Positions 21,755-29,252 of a stretch of DNA of 64,000 bases are shown here, piece by piece. The first letter of the stretch is position 1. Each line of letters starts with the position of its first letter. The notes under the pieces were generated by a model. That model worked only from the letters and a program-made list of their open reading frames with translations, did not search any database and was not told where the DNA came from. Source of the DNA: Massilia sp. YIM B02769 (GTDB lineage: Bacteria; Pseudomonadota; Gammaproteobacteria; Burkholderiales; Burkholderiaceae_D); contig NZ_JASNRC010000017.1 of assembly GCF_030411995.1 (NCBI RefSeq), positions 54,571-118,570 on the forward strand. The letters are read 5' to 3'. Both the position numbers and the translations under genes were made by a program.

Positions 21755-22391
21755 ACGCCAATCCAACCAGGGCGGCGCCGACTGGAAACTTGATCGCTGC
21801 GGCCACGCGACCGCCAGCTGCTTTGCCGACATCCTGGCCACCGGCCGGAACGGGCAGCCGCTGAAGGCCCGCGAGGACTATTTGATGCGCCTGGTGGTAG
21901 AGCGCATCACCGGCGAGCCTGTACAGACCCCGAGCAGCTTCGCCATGCAGTGGGGAACGGACGCCGAGCCGTACGCGCGCGCCGCCTACGAGGAAGAGAC
22001 CGGCAGCATCGTGCGCGAGGTCGGCTTCGTGAAGCACCCGGCGCACGCTTGGATCGGCGCCTCGTCCGATGGCCTGGTGGGCGCCAAGGGCGGCATTGAG
22101 ATCAAGTGTCCGCACAACAGCGCGATCCACCTGCTGACCTGGGAAACCGGCATGCCCGAGCACCACAAGCCGCAGGTGCAGGGCCAAATGTGGGTGCTGG
22201 GCCTGGACTGGATCGACTTCTGCAGTTACGACCCGCGAATGCACGCCGGCGCCGAGCACCTGAAGCTGTACCGCGAGCGGATCGCGCGCGATGAGGCGTA
22301 CATCGCCCAGCTTGAGAAGGACGTTCTCGCCTTCCTGGCGCAAGTGCAGGCAAAGGTCGACCTGTTCAACTCGTTCAAGGAGGCTGCATGA
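21747..22391 (+). CDS. exo: Lambda-type exonuclease (YqaJ family)
   Basis: 214 aa (lambda Exo 226). Contains the YqaJ core: GHATASCFADIL (N-terminal helix), SSFAMQWGTDAEPYARAAYE, the D...ExK centre in WIGASSDGLVGAKGGIEIKC, and HKPQVQGQMWVLG with the Gln-containing motif. It degrades the 5' strand of duplex ends to give substrate for Bet. Coupled to bet and to the next gene (ATGA). Confidence 0.95.
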   Translation: MLERQSNQGGADWKLDRCGHATASCFADILATGRNGQPLKAREDYLMRLVVERITGEPVQTPSSFAMQWGTDAEPYARAAYEEETGSIVREVGFVKHPAHAWIGASSDGLVGAKGGIEIKCPHNSAIHLLTWETGMPEHHKPQVQGQMWVLGLDWIDFCSYDPRMHAGAEHLKLYRERIARDEAYIAQLEKDVLAFLAQVQAKVDLFNSFKEAA

Positions 22392-22567
22392 ACTCCATCG
22401 TGCCATGGGCGCGCCTGGTTGACTTGGCCGACGCCGTGCAGCCCGAGCCATCCGACCTGGAGATCGTCACCGCCGTCTCCGAGCACTTCGACATGCCGCT
22501 GGGCGCGGTGATCGAGCGCCTGATCTGCGTGGACTTTGTGGGCGTGCGCAAGCAGGTGACGCCTTGA
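22388..22567 (+). CDS. Small early protein between exo and ninB
   Basis: 59 aa (MNSIVPWARLVDLADAVQPE...), ATG overlapping the exo stop and its own stop overlapping the TTG start of ninB. The C-terminal part (LEIVTAVSEHFDMPLGAVIE) looks like a small helix-turn-helix-type fold. No known family; small size makes function unclear. Confidence 0.6.
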   Translation: MNSIVPWARLVDLADAVQPEPSDLEIVTAVSEHFDMPLGAVIERLICVDFVGVRKQVTP

Positions 22568-22998
22568 GCGCCCGCCGCACCTTCGTGCTGGCCCACGACC
22601 AGGCCCGCAACAACGCCGCGCGCTGCGTGATGGACGCGCCGCCGGGCTTCATGGTGGTGATCTCCGAGCCGGCCAAGAAGCGTATCCAGGAAGAGAAATA
22701 CCACGCCATGATCGGCGACATCGCGCGCCAGGTGGAGCACATCGGCCGGAAGTGGGATGCCGACGACATGAAGCGCCTACTGATCGACGAGTTCGCCGAC
22801 GAGATGCGCGCCGCCGGCACGCCGCTGCACCACGACGCGCGCGTGGTCCCGAGCTTCGACGGGCGCCGGATCGTTCAGCTGGGCGTCCAGTCCCGTGAGT
22901 TCTACGTGAAGGAGGCCGCGGCCTTCATCGAGTTCCTGTATGCCTTCGGTGCCGCGCGTGAAGTGCGCTGGAGCGAACCATTCAGCCACAAAAACTAA
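22564..22998 (+). CDS. ninB: NinB recombination mediator
   Basis: 144 aa from a TTG start that overlaps the previous stop (TTGA). Matches NinB in size (146 in lambda) and layout: HAMIGDIARQVEHIGRKWDA corresponds to the 'cLgDvsrQVewhGr' helix, and REFYVKEAAAFIEFLYAFGA followed by AREVRWSE corresponds to the C-terminal helix and 'GVkWSd' end. NinB (Orf) loads the annealing recombinase onto single-stranded DNA coated by SSB. Confidence 0.9.
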   Translation: MSARRTFVLAHDQARNNAARCVMDAPPGFMVVISEPAKKRIQEEKYHAMIGDIARQVEHIGRKWDADDMKRLLIDEFADEMRAAGTPLHHDARVVPSFDGRRIVQLGVQSREFYVKEAAAFIEFLYAFGAAREVRWSEPFSHKN

Positions 22999-23012
22999 AC
23001 CAGAGAGAGACC

Positions 23013-24848
23013 ATGAACGACCACCAACAAATCACCGCCGAGCGCGGCCGCCGTGCCGCAGACCTGCGCGCCGCCGCCGTCGCGCTGCTCGAACAGCAGG
23101 CCATCGCCGCTGGCGTCATGCTGGACCTCGACAGCGATCAGGTCGTCGCGGCCGGGCCGAAAGCGGCGATCCTGTACCTGCTGAGCAACGGCGCTCCTGC
23201 CGCTACCTCGGGCGATGCCCCGGACCTGCAACAGCTCAAGGCGCTGGCAGTGGCGACGAGCGAAGGGCCGTGGTCCGCGGCGGAAGAATATGCCGACAAT
23301 GGAGCGCAAAGCGGCCATCGGATTGTGGACGCCCACGGCCGGATCATAATCGGGGAAGACGTCGCCCCAAGCGCCGACGAGGTCGCCTACATCGCTGCTG
23401 CCAACCCTGCCGTTGTTCTCGGCCTGATCGCCCGCATCGAGCGCGCCACCGCCGCAGCTCCTGCCTCGGTAGCGTGGGAGTACTGCCCCGAATGCGGAAG
23501 TATGGAAACAGTACCGCCGGATGAGAATGTCGAGAACCAGTACGTCTGCGCCGCGTGCGGCCAGGAATGGCACTCGGACATCGACTACACCGATGTCGTG
23601 CGCGACCACCTCGGCAATCGCGCCGCCTCTGGTGCTACCGCATCGGGCGATGAGCTGGCCAAATGGCACGAGCCTTCGTGGCAGAAAGGGTACAGCGCCG
23701 GATACAACGATGCGGTTGGCGATGTCCGCGCACCATCTACGTCCACATCGCCAGCTGAACGCGCTGCGTCTTCCGCTGGTGGACCAGGCGATGGAGCCCC
23801 AAAATTTCCTGAGCCTGGCTACAGCAATAGCTTGGCCGACCGAGTGTTCAACCTGCCATGCAACTGGAAGGGTGACCAGGCGCTGCACTCGGCAATCCTG
23901 ATGGGTCACACGATGGCCTGCGAGCAGGCATACAACCTCGTCATGGCCGACGAGCAGGCCCGCGCCGCAGTATCTGCCGCCACTAAAGAAGCTTCGTCAG
24001 AAGGTTCCACCAAGCCGACCGCCGACCTGAGCAAGCTGACGCGGTACGACATCGCTTTCACCGAGAGCAGCGCCTACATGGCTGACTGCGCCTTTGGCGA
24101 CTACTACCGTGTGGACGACGTTCAATCCCTTCTCGCCACCAAGCCAGCGGCAGTGCCGGAAGGCTGGACGGTCGAGTTCGACAAATACACCCCGCCCGGC
24201 ACGATCCGGCTGCACAGCGCGAAATGGGGCGGCGCATTCGTGAGTAAGCCCGCAGCTGACGACATCGGCTTGGCAGCAATTACCTACCGCTTCCTGTCCG
24301 ACGTAATCGCCGCTGCCCCTGCCGCCTCCACTCCAGCAGCGCCGGTCGAGCAGCAGTCGGATTCGTCGCACGTAACGCCGCCCTTCGCGGCACCCGCAAG
24401 CCAACACGGCGCGAATCCATTGGTGATGGCCGAGCTTCGCCGCTGGGCTGGCAATGATCCCGGTTACGCCGCGATGCTGGTTCGTGCCGCCGTGAAAGAA
24501 ATCGAAGAACTGGAAGAGGTGTTGGCCAGCCGGTGCCGCGCTCAGGGCGGCGTTACGAACAACACCGACAGCGGAAATTCTTCCGCCTCCACTACTGGAG
24601 CGGCACAGACTGCCGACGATACCAAGCTGCTAGATGCGCTGGGCCATGCATCGTGGGGCCTGGAAGCGTTCAACATGCCGACTGGTGGCGACGATAACGA
24701 GATCGGCTGGCGCGTCATTGAGTACCACATGGCCGCGCCCCACCGCCGCACCGTGGCCGAGGTCTACGAGGACAGCCCGCGCGCTGCGATCAAGGCAGCA
24801 ATCGAGAGCCCAACCCCTACCCATAGCTCGGAGGCAGGCGATGCGTGA
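23013..24848 (+). CDS. Large modular early protein with Ea22-like domain
   Basis: 611 aa. Residues about 70-140 match the Ead/Ea22-like module (LQQLKALAVATSEGPWSAAE, then HRIVDAHGRIII and EVAYIAAANPAVVLGLIARI). A CxxC zinc ribbon follows (WEYCPECGS, YVCAACGQEWHS, about 153-185). The rest is a string of short modules joined by Ala/Ser/Pro-rich linkers, each resembling pieces of other small phage proteins. This mosaic make-up is normal for Ea22-type genes, which are non-essential and highly variable. Confidence 0.72.
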   Translation: MNDHQQITAERGRRAADLRAAAVALLEQQAIAAGVMLDLDSDQVVAAGPKAAILYLLSNGAPAATSGDAPDLQQLKALAVATSEGPWSAAEEYADNGAQSGHRIVDAHGRIIIGEDVAPSADEVAYIAAANPAVVLGLIARIERATAAAPASVAWEYCPECGSMETVPPDENVENQYVCAACGQEWHSDIDYTDVVRDHLGNRAASGATASGDELAKWHEPSWQKGYSAGYNDAVGDVRAPSTSTSPAERAASSAGGPGDGAPKFPEPGYSNSLADRVFNLPCNWKGDQALHSAILMGHTMACEQAYNLVMADEQARAAVSAATKEASSEGSTKPTADLSKLTRYDIAFTESSAYMADCAFGDYYRVDDVQSLLATKPAAVPEGWTVEFDKYTPPGTIRLHSAKWGGAFVSKPAADDIGLAAITYRFLSDVIAAAPAASTPAAPVEQQSDSSHVTPPFAAPASQHGANPLVMAELRRWAGNDPGYAAMLVRAAVKEIEELEEVLASRCRAQGGVTNNTDSGNSSASTTGAAQTADDTKLLDALGHASWGLEAFNMPTGGDDNEIGWRVIEYHMAAPHRRTVAEVYEDSPRAAIKAAIESPTPTHSSEAGDA

Positions 24849-25200
24849 CTGCTACATCGTCAGCGTGAAACACACGAACCGCGAGCACGCCTATATCACG
24901 GTGTGGCGCCCCGACGACAAGGGCTATGCGTGGCCGCTCTCGTGGGCGGGGAAGTACCGTGAGGACGATGTGATGGCGCTCCGCGATTACTACCACCGGG
25001 GCGATGACACCCTGGCCGTTCCGTGCGAACTGCTCGACGCGCTGGCCGTGCCGCCAGCGAAGGGCACGGTCGACAACGACGCCGGCCCTGTCGTGCTGAA
25101 CAACCGGACGAACTGGAAGTGCATCCTGGAATTCGCGCTGCCGGACCCGCTGTACCCATCGCACCCACAATACCCAGGCGCGCGGCGCCGGAAAGGCTGA
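24841..25200 (+). CDS. Hypothetical phage protein
   Basis: 119 aa from ATG at 24841 (8-bp overlap with the previous gene). Begins MRDCYIVSVKHTNREHAYIT; the pattern 'HT.re..YIt.WrPd..GY.w.l.w.G.Y' continues through PLSWAGKYREDDVMALRDYY. It recurs in small proteins of lambdoid accessory regions. Ends in a basic tail. No function is known. Confidence 0.6.
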   Translation: MRDCYIVSVKHTNREHAYITVWRPDDKGYAWPLSWAGKYREDDVMALRDYYHRGDDTLAVPCELLDALAVPPAKGTVDNDAGPVVLNNRTNWKCILEFALPDPLYPSHPQYPGARRRKG

Positions 25201-25204
25201 CCCC

Positions 25205-25774
25205 ATGACCACTACTACCCCCACCCCGGCACTGGCCGACCTCGACAACACCGCGAAAGAAGCATTGCGCGATCTCTCGCATATCGAAAACCATCTGCAA
25301 GAGTCGAGCGCGCCGACGACGGTTATGAACCGCGCCCTTGACGTGCGAATGGGCATTAAGGAATTGCGCGCCGCCCTTGCCCGTCGCGCAGCCCAGCCTG
25401 TCGCGCCTGTGCAGGACGAGTGGCGCAACTTGTGCGATCAGATGATCGACATTTGGGATGACCACAAGATGCCCGAAGAGGATCGCACTTACGTCGAAGG
25501 CGCGTGGCCGGACTTGCTCGCCGAAATCCGCGCAAAGCTTGCCACCCCATCCCCGCAGATAGCAGAGGTGGCGGAACTGCCGAAGCCCTACGGCTACGCT
25601 GTCGAGCAAAAGGACGGTCACGTCACGTTTTTCAAAGAAGACCCCAAGGGCTTTCGAGGCAAGGTGTCGGGCGAAAGTCTTACCTGGGCTGAACTTGGCA
25701 TCAATGTGCATGACCTGTTCACCTGGGACGCTATCGCCGCATCCCGCCGTATGCAGAAGGATTCAGATCAATGA
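25205..25774 (+). CDS. Hypothetical phage accessory protein
   Basis: 189 aa. A low-complexity Thr/Pro start, then a helical region (LRDLSHIENHLQESSA, MGIKELRAALARRA), then a beta-containing C-terminal part (KPYGYAVEQKDGHVTFFKED). The C-terminal PYGYAVEQ...HVTFFK segment looks like modules found at the ends of Ea22-type proteins, so this may be a further mosaic accessory protein. Its stop overlaps the next start by ATGA. Confidence 0.55.
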   Translation: MTTTTPTPALADLDNTAKEALRDLSHIENHLQESSAPTTVMNRALDVRMGIKELRAALARRAAQPVAPVQDEWRNLCDQMIDIWDDHKMPEEDRTYVEGAWPDLLAEIRAKLATPSPQIAEVAELPKPYGYAVEQKDGHVTFFKEDPKGFRGKVSGESLTWAELGINVHDLFTWDAIAASRRMQKDSDQ

Positions 25775-26286
25775 CCCTCCCATCAATCGAACAACTGCGG
25801 GATTACTATCGCTACGACCCGGATACTGGCGACATTTATTTGAGGAAGCCGGTAGGGAAAATCGCCGACATAACGAAGCCGATCGGATCGACAAAGAACG
25901 ACAGTGGCTACCTGCACGTTTCCGTCGTTGGCAAGAACCTACGTGCTCATCGACTAGCTTGGGCGCTGCATTACGGCGCGTGGCCTGATGGTCATATCGA
26001 CCATGCCGACCGCGACCGGCTAAATAACAGGATCGGCAACCTGCGACTCGCTACGAAATCCCAGAACACCGCAAATTCCGCGGCGCGCTCTCGCACAGGC
26101 CTCAAGGGTGTCCGCATCGGTAATAAAAGCAAGCGGTATTGCGCACATATCAAGGTGAACTACGTGGCTAAGCATCTCGGCACATTTGACAGCATTGATG
26201 AGGCCGCGCACGCCTACAACAAAGCAGCAATCAAGTATTTTGGCGAATTTGCTGTGTTAAACCCTATCGGCCAGGACAAAGCATGA
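25771..26286 (+). CDS. Second HNH endonuclease with AP2 domain
   Basis: 171 aa. N-terminal NUMOD4-like segment (YYRYDPDTGDIYLRKP), HNH core (AHRLAWALHYGAWPDGHIDH followed by ADRDRLNNRIGNLRLAT) and a C-terminal AP2 domain (GVRIGNKSKRYCAHIKVNYV and HAYNKAAIKYFGEFAVLN). Same domain pair as the gene at 10974-11426 but on the other strand and in the early operon. AT-richer than its neighbours, as expected for a mobile homing nuclease gene. Coupled by ATGA on both sides. Confidence 0.9.
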   Translation: MTLPSIEQLRDYYRYDPDTGDIYLRKPVGKIADITKPIGSTKNDSGYLHVSVVGKNLRAHRLAWALHYGAWPDGHIDHADRDRLNNRIGNLRLATKSQNTANSAARSRTGLKGVRIGNKSKRYCAHIKVNYVAKHLGTFDSIDEAAHAYNKAAIKYFGEFAVLNPIGQDKA

Positions 26287-26471
26287 CCCGCCTCGGCTTC
26301 GCCCTGTGGCTGCTGGCGGTGATCGGCCTGGCCCTCGTCGCCACCCACGCCCACCGCCACGCCCAGCAGCCTCGCCAGTATCCGTGCCCACCCGAGTGCT
26401 CCGACTGCGGACACTCCTGGGCGAGCAGCAAGCCTGTGTGCACACCGAAGAATATGAAAGGAATGAGATGA
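26283..26471 (+). CDS. Small membrane-anchored Cys-rich protein
   Basis: 62 aa. One transmembrane helix at residues 3-20 (RLGFALWLLAVIGLALVA), then a His/Cys-rich tail (YPCPPECSDCGHSWASSKPV) with four cysteines that could bind metal. Coupled by ATGA on both sides. No family assigned. Confidence 0.5.
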   Translation: MTRLGFALWLLAVIGLALVATHAHRHAQQPRQYPCPPECSDCGHSWASSKPVCTPKNMKGMR

Positions 26472-27292
26472 GCGAAGAATTGAAGCCGTGCCCGTTCTGT
26501 GGCAGCAAGAACTTGAGCACGTCGGCTTACGATGTGCAGCCTGACAACTTTCACAACGCATATGTGACATGCGGTGATTGCGAAGCTCAGGGCGCGCAGG
26601 CGTTCACGTTGGATGGCTGGCTTTCCAGCAAGGACGAGGCCATCAGCGAAGCCGCAACGGCATGGAACCGCCGCACCCCAGCAGAGCAGCCAGCACCGGC
26701 CAGCACCGGGCGGGAGCACGACGACGGCTGCGATTACTCGACCAGCCAGTTACCGACCCGCTGCACCTGCAAGCCTCGATCTGCCCCTGTCGCCGCTCGC
26801 GAGCTGGACGTAGAGGCCGAGCGCCGGGAGTTCCTTCGCGTCTACATGCGTGAATACCCGACCAGAACCGAGCGTGATGCCTATAAAGCATTCGAGGTTG
26901 ATGCCGGAACTATGTGGCTCGCCGCTCGTAGCGCAGCCCAAGGCACCGCACCAGTACCGGCGGACGCCTTCTGCGATGCAAATTGCGTTTGGACGGACCA
27001 CCACAAGGACTGCCCGCTCGGAACCCAGGCTGCGCCAGTGAGCACCGAGCAGGCCGGGGATGCGTGGATCAGCGTCGAGGATCAGCTGCCGGAAGCGGGC
27101 AAGTGGGTAATCGTGTCGCACCGCACCGAATACGTGAACGCGCCGCCGCAACAAAGCGTAAGCACCGCTCTATTCGACGGCGCGTACTGGTGGAATCATG
27201 GGCATCATATCTACACGCCAACACACTGGCAGTCGATGCCGGCCGCCCCATCCCCTAACAATTCGCCGGTAGGCGCAGACAGGAGAGAATGA
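26468..27292 (+). CDS. Lar-like zinc-ribbon protein with DUF551-like C-terminus
   Basis: 274 aa. N-terminal Lar/restriction-alleviation pattern: LKPCPFCGSKNL, a second pair VTCGDCEAQ, and AATAWNRR (residues 5-70). A middle module has CDYSTSQLPTRCTC. The C-terminal module WISVEDQLPEAGKWVIVSHR ... FDGAYWW ... THWQSMPAAP (about 197-265) is the DUF551 pattern. Lar proteins of Rac counter type I restriction, but this ribbon-only similarity does not prove that activity. Another mosaic accessory gene. Confidence 0.68.
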   Translation: MSEELKPCPFCGSKNLSTSAYDVQPDNFHNAYVTCGDCEAQGAQAFTLDGWLSSKDEAISEAATAWNRRTPAEQPAPASTGREHDDGCDYSTSQLPTRCTCKPRSAPVAARELDVEAERREFLRVYMREYPTRTERDAYKAFEVDAGTMWLAARSAAQGTAPVPADAFCDANCVWTDHHKDCPLGTQAAPVSTEQAGDAWISVEDQLPEAGKWVIVSHRTEYVNAPPQQSVSTALFDGAYWWNHGHHIYTPTHWQSMPAAPSPNNSPVGADRRE

Positions 27293-27480
27293 TGTCAGCA
27301 ACAAAACAAACGATCCAGTCGCGGTACGTCACCTTGCAGGAATGGGCGGCGACGATGTTTTCAAAGGTGCCGCACGAGAACACGCTGCGCCGCTGGGTCC
27401 ATGATGGGCACATCCAGCCGCAGCCGCAGAAAGTCGGCAAATCGTGGCAGGTGAAGCGCGACGCGCGATACGTGAGCTGA
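27289..27480 (+). CDS. xis: Excisionase (Xis)
   Basis: 63 aa. Winged-helix excisionase pattern: RYVTLQEWAATMFSKVPHEN then TLRRWVHDGHIQPQPQKVGK and SWQVKRDARYV. It directly precedes the integrase with a 1-bp gap and is coupled to the gene before it (start ATGATG overlaps the stop). Xis directs the integrase toward excision during induction. Confidence 0.85.
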   Translation: MMSATKQTIQSRYVTLQEWAATMFSKVPHENTLRRWVHDGHIQPQPQKVGKSWQVKRDARYVS

Positions 27481-27481
27481 T

Positions 27482-28582
27482 ATGGGGCGAGCAAGGCAAG
27501 CAAAGAACCGGGCACTTCCGCCCAATCTGTACGTGAACACGGCGGGATACTACTCCTACCGTGATCCGGAGAAGAAGACGCAGAAGGGGATAGGCCGGGA
27601 CCGGGCGAAGGCCATCCAGGCGGCGCGTGCGGCAAACGCGGCGCTTGCCACTCGCGAGCCTTCGTCGCTGGTCGACTGGGTGCTGGGCCGTACCGATTAC
27701 ACCCTGGCCGGTTGGCTGCCGGTGTATCGGCAGCTGTGGGAAGAAAAGACCGCGCCGACGGCGAACACCCTGAACGGTGCCAACCATCTGCTCAGCAGGC
27801 TGGAAAAATCCGACATCGGGACGATGCGAATGAAGGCCATCGAGACTGTTCATGTTGCAACATACCTGGCCGAATTTGCGAAAGCGAGCGGCCCGGCCAT
27901 GGCGCGCAACATGCGGTCGAAGCTCAGCGACATCTTCAGGTGGGCGGAGACCCAGGGGGTGATCGAGGTCGGAAAGAACCCGGTTGCGGCGACGTTCAAC
28001 CCCGAATACAGGGTCAAGCGGGAGAGGCTTAGCCTGGAACAGTTCTGGGCTATTCATGCGCAGGCGTCGACGTGGGCGAAGAACGCGATGATGCTGGCCC
28101 TGGTGACCGGCCAACGGCGCGACGACATCGCCAACATGAAGTTCGCCGACTACAAGGACGGCTTCCTACACGTCGCACAGGGCAAGTCGGGTGGCGAGAC
28201 GAAGCTGCAGATCGATGGCGCGATCAGGCTGGCGAAGGTGGGCGCATCGGTGGGGGAGGTTGTGGCCGCGTGCCGCGACCTGATCGTGAGCCGCCACCTG
28301 GTGCACTACACCGAGCGATCGGTTGTAGCCAAGCCGGGCGACAAGGTGCAGGGACCACGCATAGCCGTCGCGTTCCAGAAGGCGCGCGAGAAGGCTGGCA
28401 TCGAGGCGGAGGAGGGGCGCACGCCACCTTCGTTCCATGAGATCCGCAGCCTGTCGGAACGGCTCTACCGTGACGAGTTCGGGGCCGACTTCGCACAAGC
28501 GATGCTGGGCCACAAAAGTGCCCAGATGACGCTGAAATACGACGATTTGCGAGGTGGCTGGAAGGCCATCAAGGCGAAGTGA
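27482..28582 (+). CDS. int: Tyrosine-family phage integrase
   Basis: 366 aa. Lambda-Int-like: N-terminal arm-binding segment (NLYVNTAGYYSYRDPEKKTQ), core-binding domain (about 75-170) and catalytic domain with Arg212 (VTGQRRDDI), Lys235 (QGKSGG), His319 and Arg322 (SFHEIRSL), His344 (LGHKSAQM) and nucleophile Tyr353 (LKYDDL). Together with Xis it catalyses integration and excision. It is the last phage gene, so the attachment site should lie shortly downstream or at the outer prophage end. Confidence 0.95.
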   Translation: MGRARQAKNRALPPNLYVNTAGYYSYRDPEKKTQKGIGRDRAKAIQAARAANAALATREPSSLVDWVLGRTDYTLAGWLPVYRQLWEEKTAPTANTLNGANHLLSRLEKSDIGTMRMKAIETVHVATYLAEFAKASGPAMARNMRSKLSDIFRWAETQGVIEVGKNPVAATFNPEYRVKRERLSLEQFWAIHAQASTWAKNAMMLALVTGQRRDDIANMKFADYKDGFLHVAQGKSGGETKLQIDGAIRLAKVGASVGEVVAACRDLIVSRHLVHYTERSVVAKPGDKVQGPRIAVAFQKAREKAGIEAEEGRTPPSFHEIRSLSERLYRDEFGADFAQAMLGHKSAQMTLKYDDLRGGWKAIKAK

Positions 28583-28801
28583 TTTCGTGAAATTTTGAAC
28601 GGATTTCTGTAAAAATCCGAGATCGCCTTTAGATACGGGCGCGCTTTGAGGTGCAAATACTTACATCTGAAACAGATTGCTGCTTCAGTGTGACAAGCTG
28701 GAGAAGAACAGGAGGGAAAAGGCGAGGGGAAGGAAAGACTTTACAGCGAAACCGCTGCCGGGCATGCCCCGATCAAGGCAGTGCCCGGCGCGCGCGGGAC
28801 A
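28583..28801. other. Prophage right boundary region (candidate att)
   Basis: 219 bp between integrase and the first chromosomal gene. It contains a small inverted repeat (GGATTT / AAATCC around 28600) and a longer GCCGGGCA / TGCCCGGC pair near 28757-28790. No tRNA or other typical integration target is recognisable. The att core cannot be fixed because the other prophage end is outside the window. Confidence 0.4.
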
Positions 28802-29041
28802 TCAAATCGTGCTCCCTGGAGCGCGGCGATCGGCCAGCAGCATTTGCTGTTTCTCGGCGGCGCTCGGACGCTTGCCCTTCACGACCACGACAGCCATCCT
28901 GGTTTCGGTGGCGATGCTCGAATCCTGGATGGCGGCGGGGCGGGCTTGCGCCGGCTTCACGCCATCGGCGAAGTAGCTGAACGAGCCGGCGGCGGCGAGT
29001 GCAACGACGAAAACGACTTCCATGTGCTTGGCGATCTTCAC
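28802..29041 (-). CDS. Small secreted or membrane-anchored protein
   Basis: 79 aa from a GTG start ending at 29041 with a strong AAGGAG ribosome site. N-terminal hydrophobic helix (KHMEVVFVVALAAAGSFSYF) followed by AQARP, a plausible signal-peptide end, then a small soluble part ending VVVKGKRPSAAEKQQMLLAD. Short proteins of this plan are common in Oxalobacteraceae. Function unknown. Divergent from the transpeptidase gene. Confidence 0.65.
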   Translation of the reverse strand: MKIAKHMEVVFVVALAAAGSFSYFADGVKPAQARPAAIQDSSIATETRMAVVVVKGKRPSAAEKQQMLLADRRAPGSTI

Positions 29042-29252
29042 GGTGTTCTCCTTGCGGGTGGGGTTTCGATGGATGCACTGTATCCGAGGGCCGTCCGGGG
29101 TGACAGCGGATTGCGACGAGCCGCACAAAAGGCGGGATGACCTGCATAAAACAGCCTTCAACGTGCAGCTACTCGGCCGTATCTGCATGCTTTTCTCCTT
29201 CCCTCCGCTAGACCTGCGCGATAAGCGGCCACGGCGGCGCCGCGCGGAAGGA

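Larger units (their letters stand above)
1..28790. mobile_element. Temperate prophage, right-hand part (left end outside window)
   Basis: A continuous block of phage genes: virion and packaging genes on the minus strand (1-10771), early/replication genes on the minus strand (11638-17375), and repressor, recombination, Xis and integrase genes on the plus strand (17466-28582). CI/Cro control with paired operators, O/P replication genes, Bet/Exo, NinB, NinG, Q-like antiterminator and integrase give a lambda-like plan. Adaptor and gp10-like proteins next to a DUF5309-type capsid suggest a short tail. The right boundary is placed just past the integrase because the next gene (28802) looks chromosomal. 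The exact att core is not resolved. Confidence 0.93.

Noticed and set aside
28583..28801. tRNA or tmRNA gene as integration target next to the integrase
   Set aside because: No cloverleaf, no TTCGAATC-type arm and no CCA end could be found on either strand.
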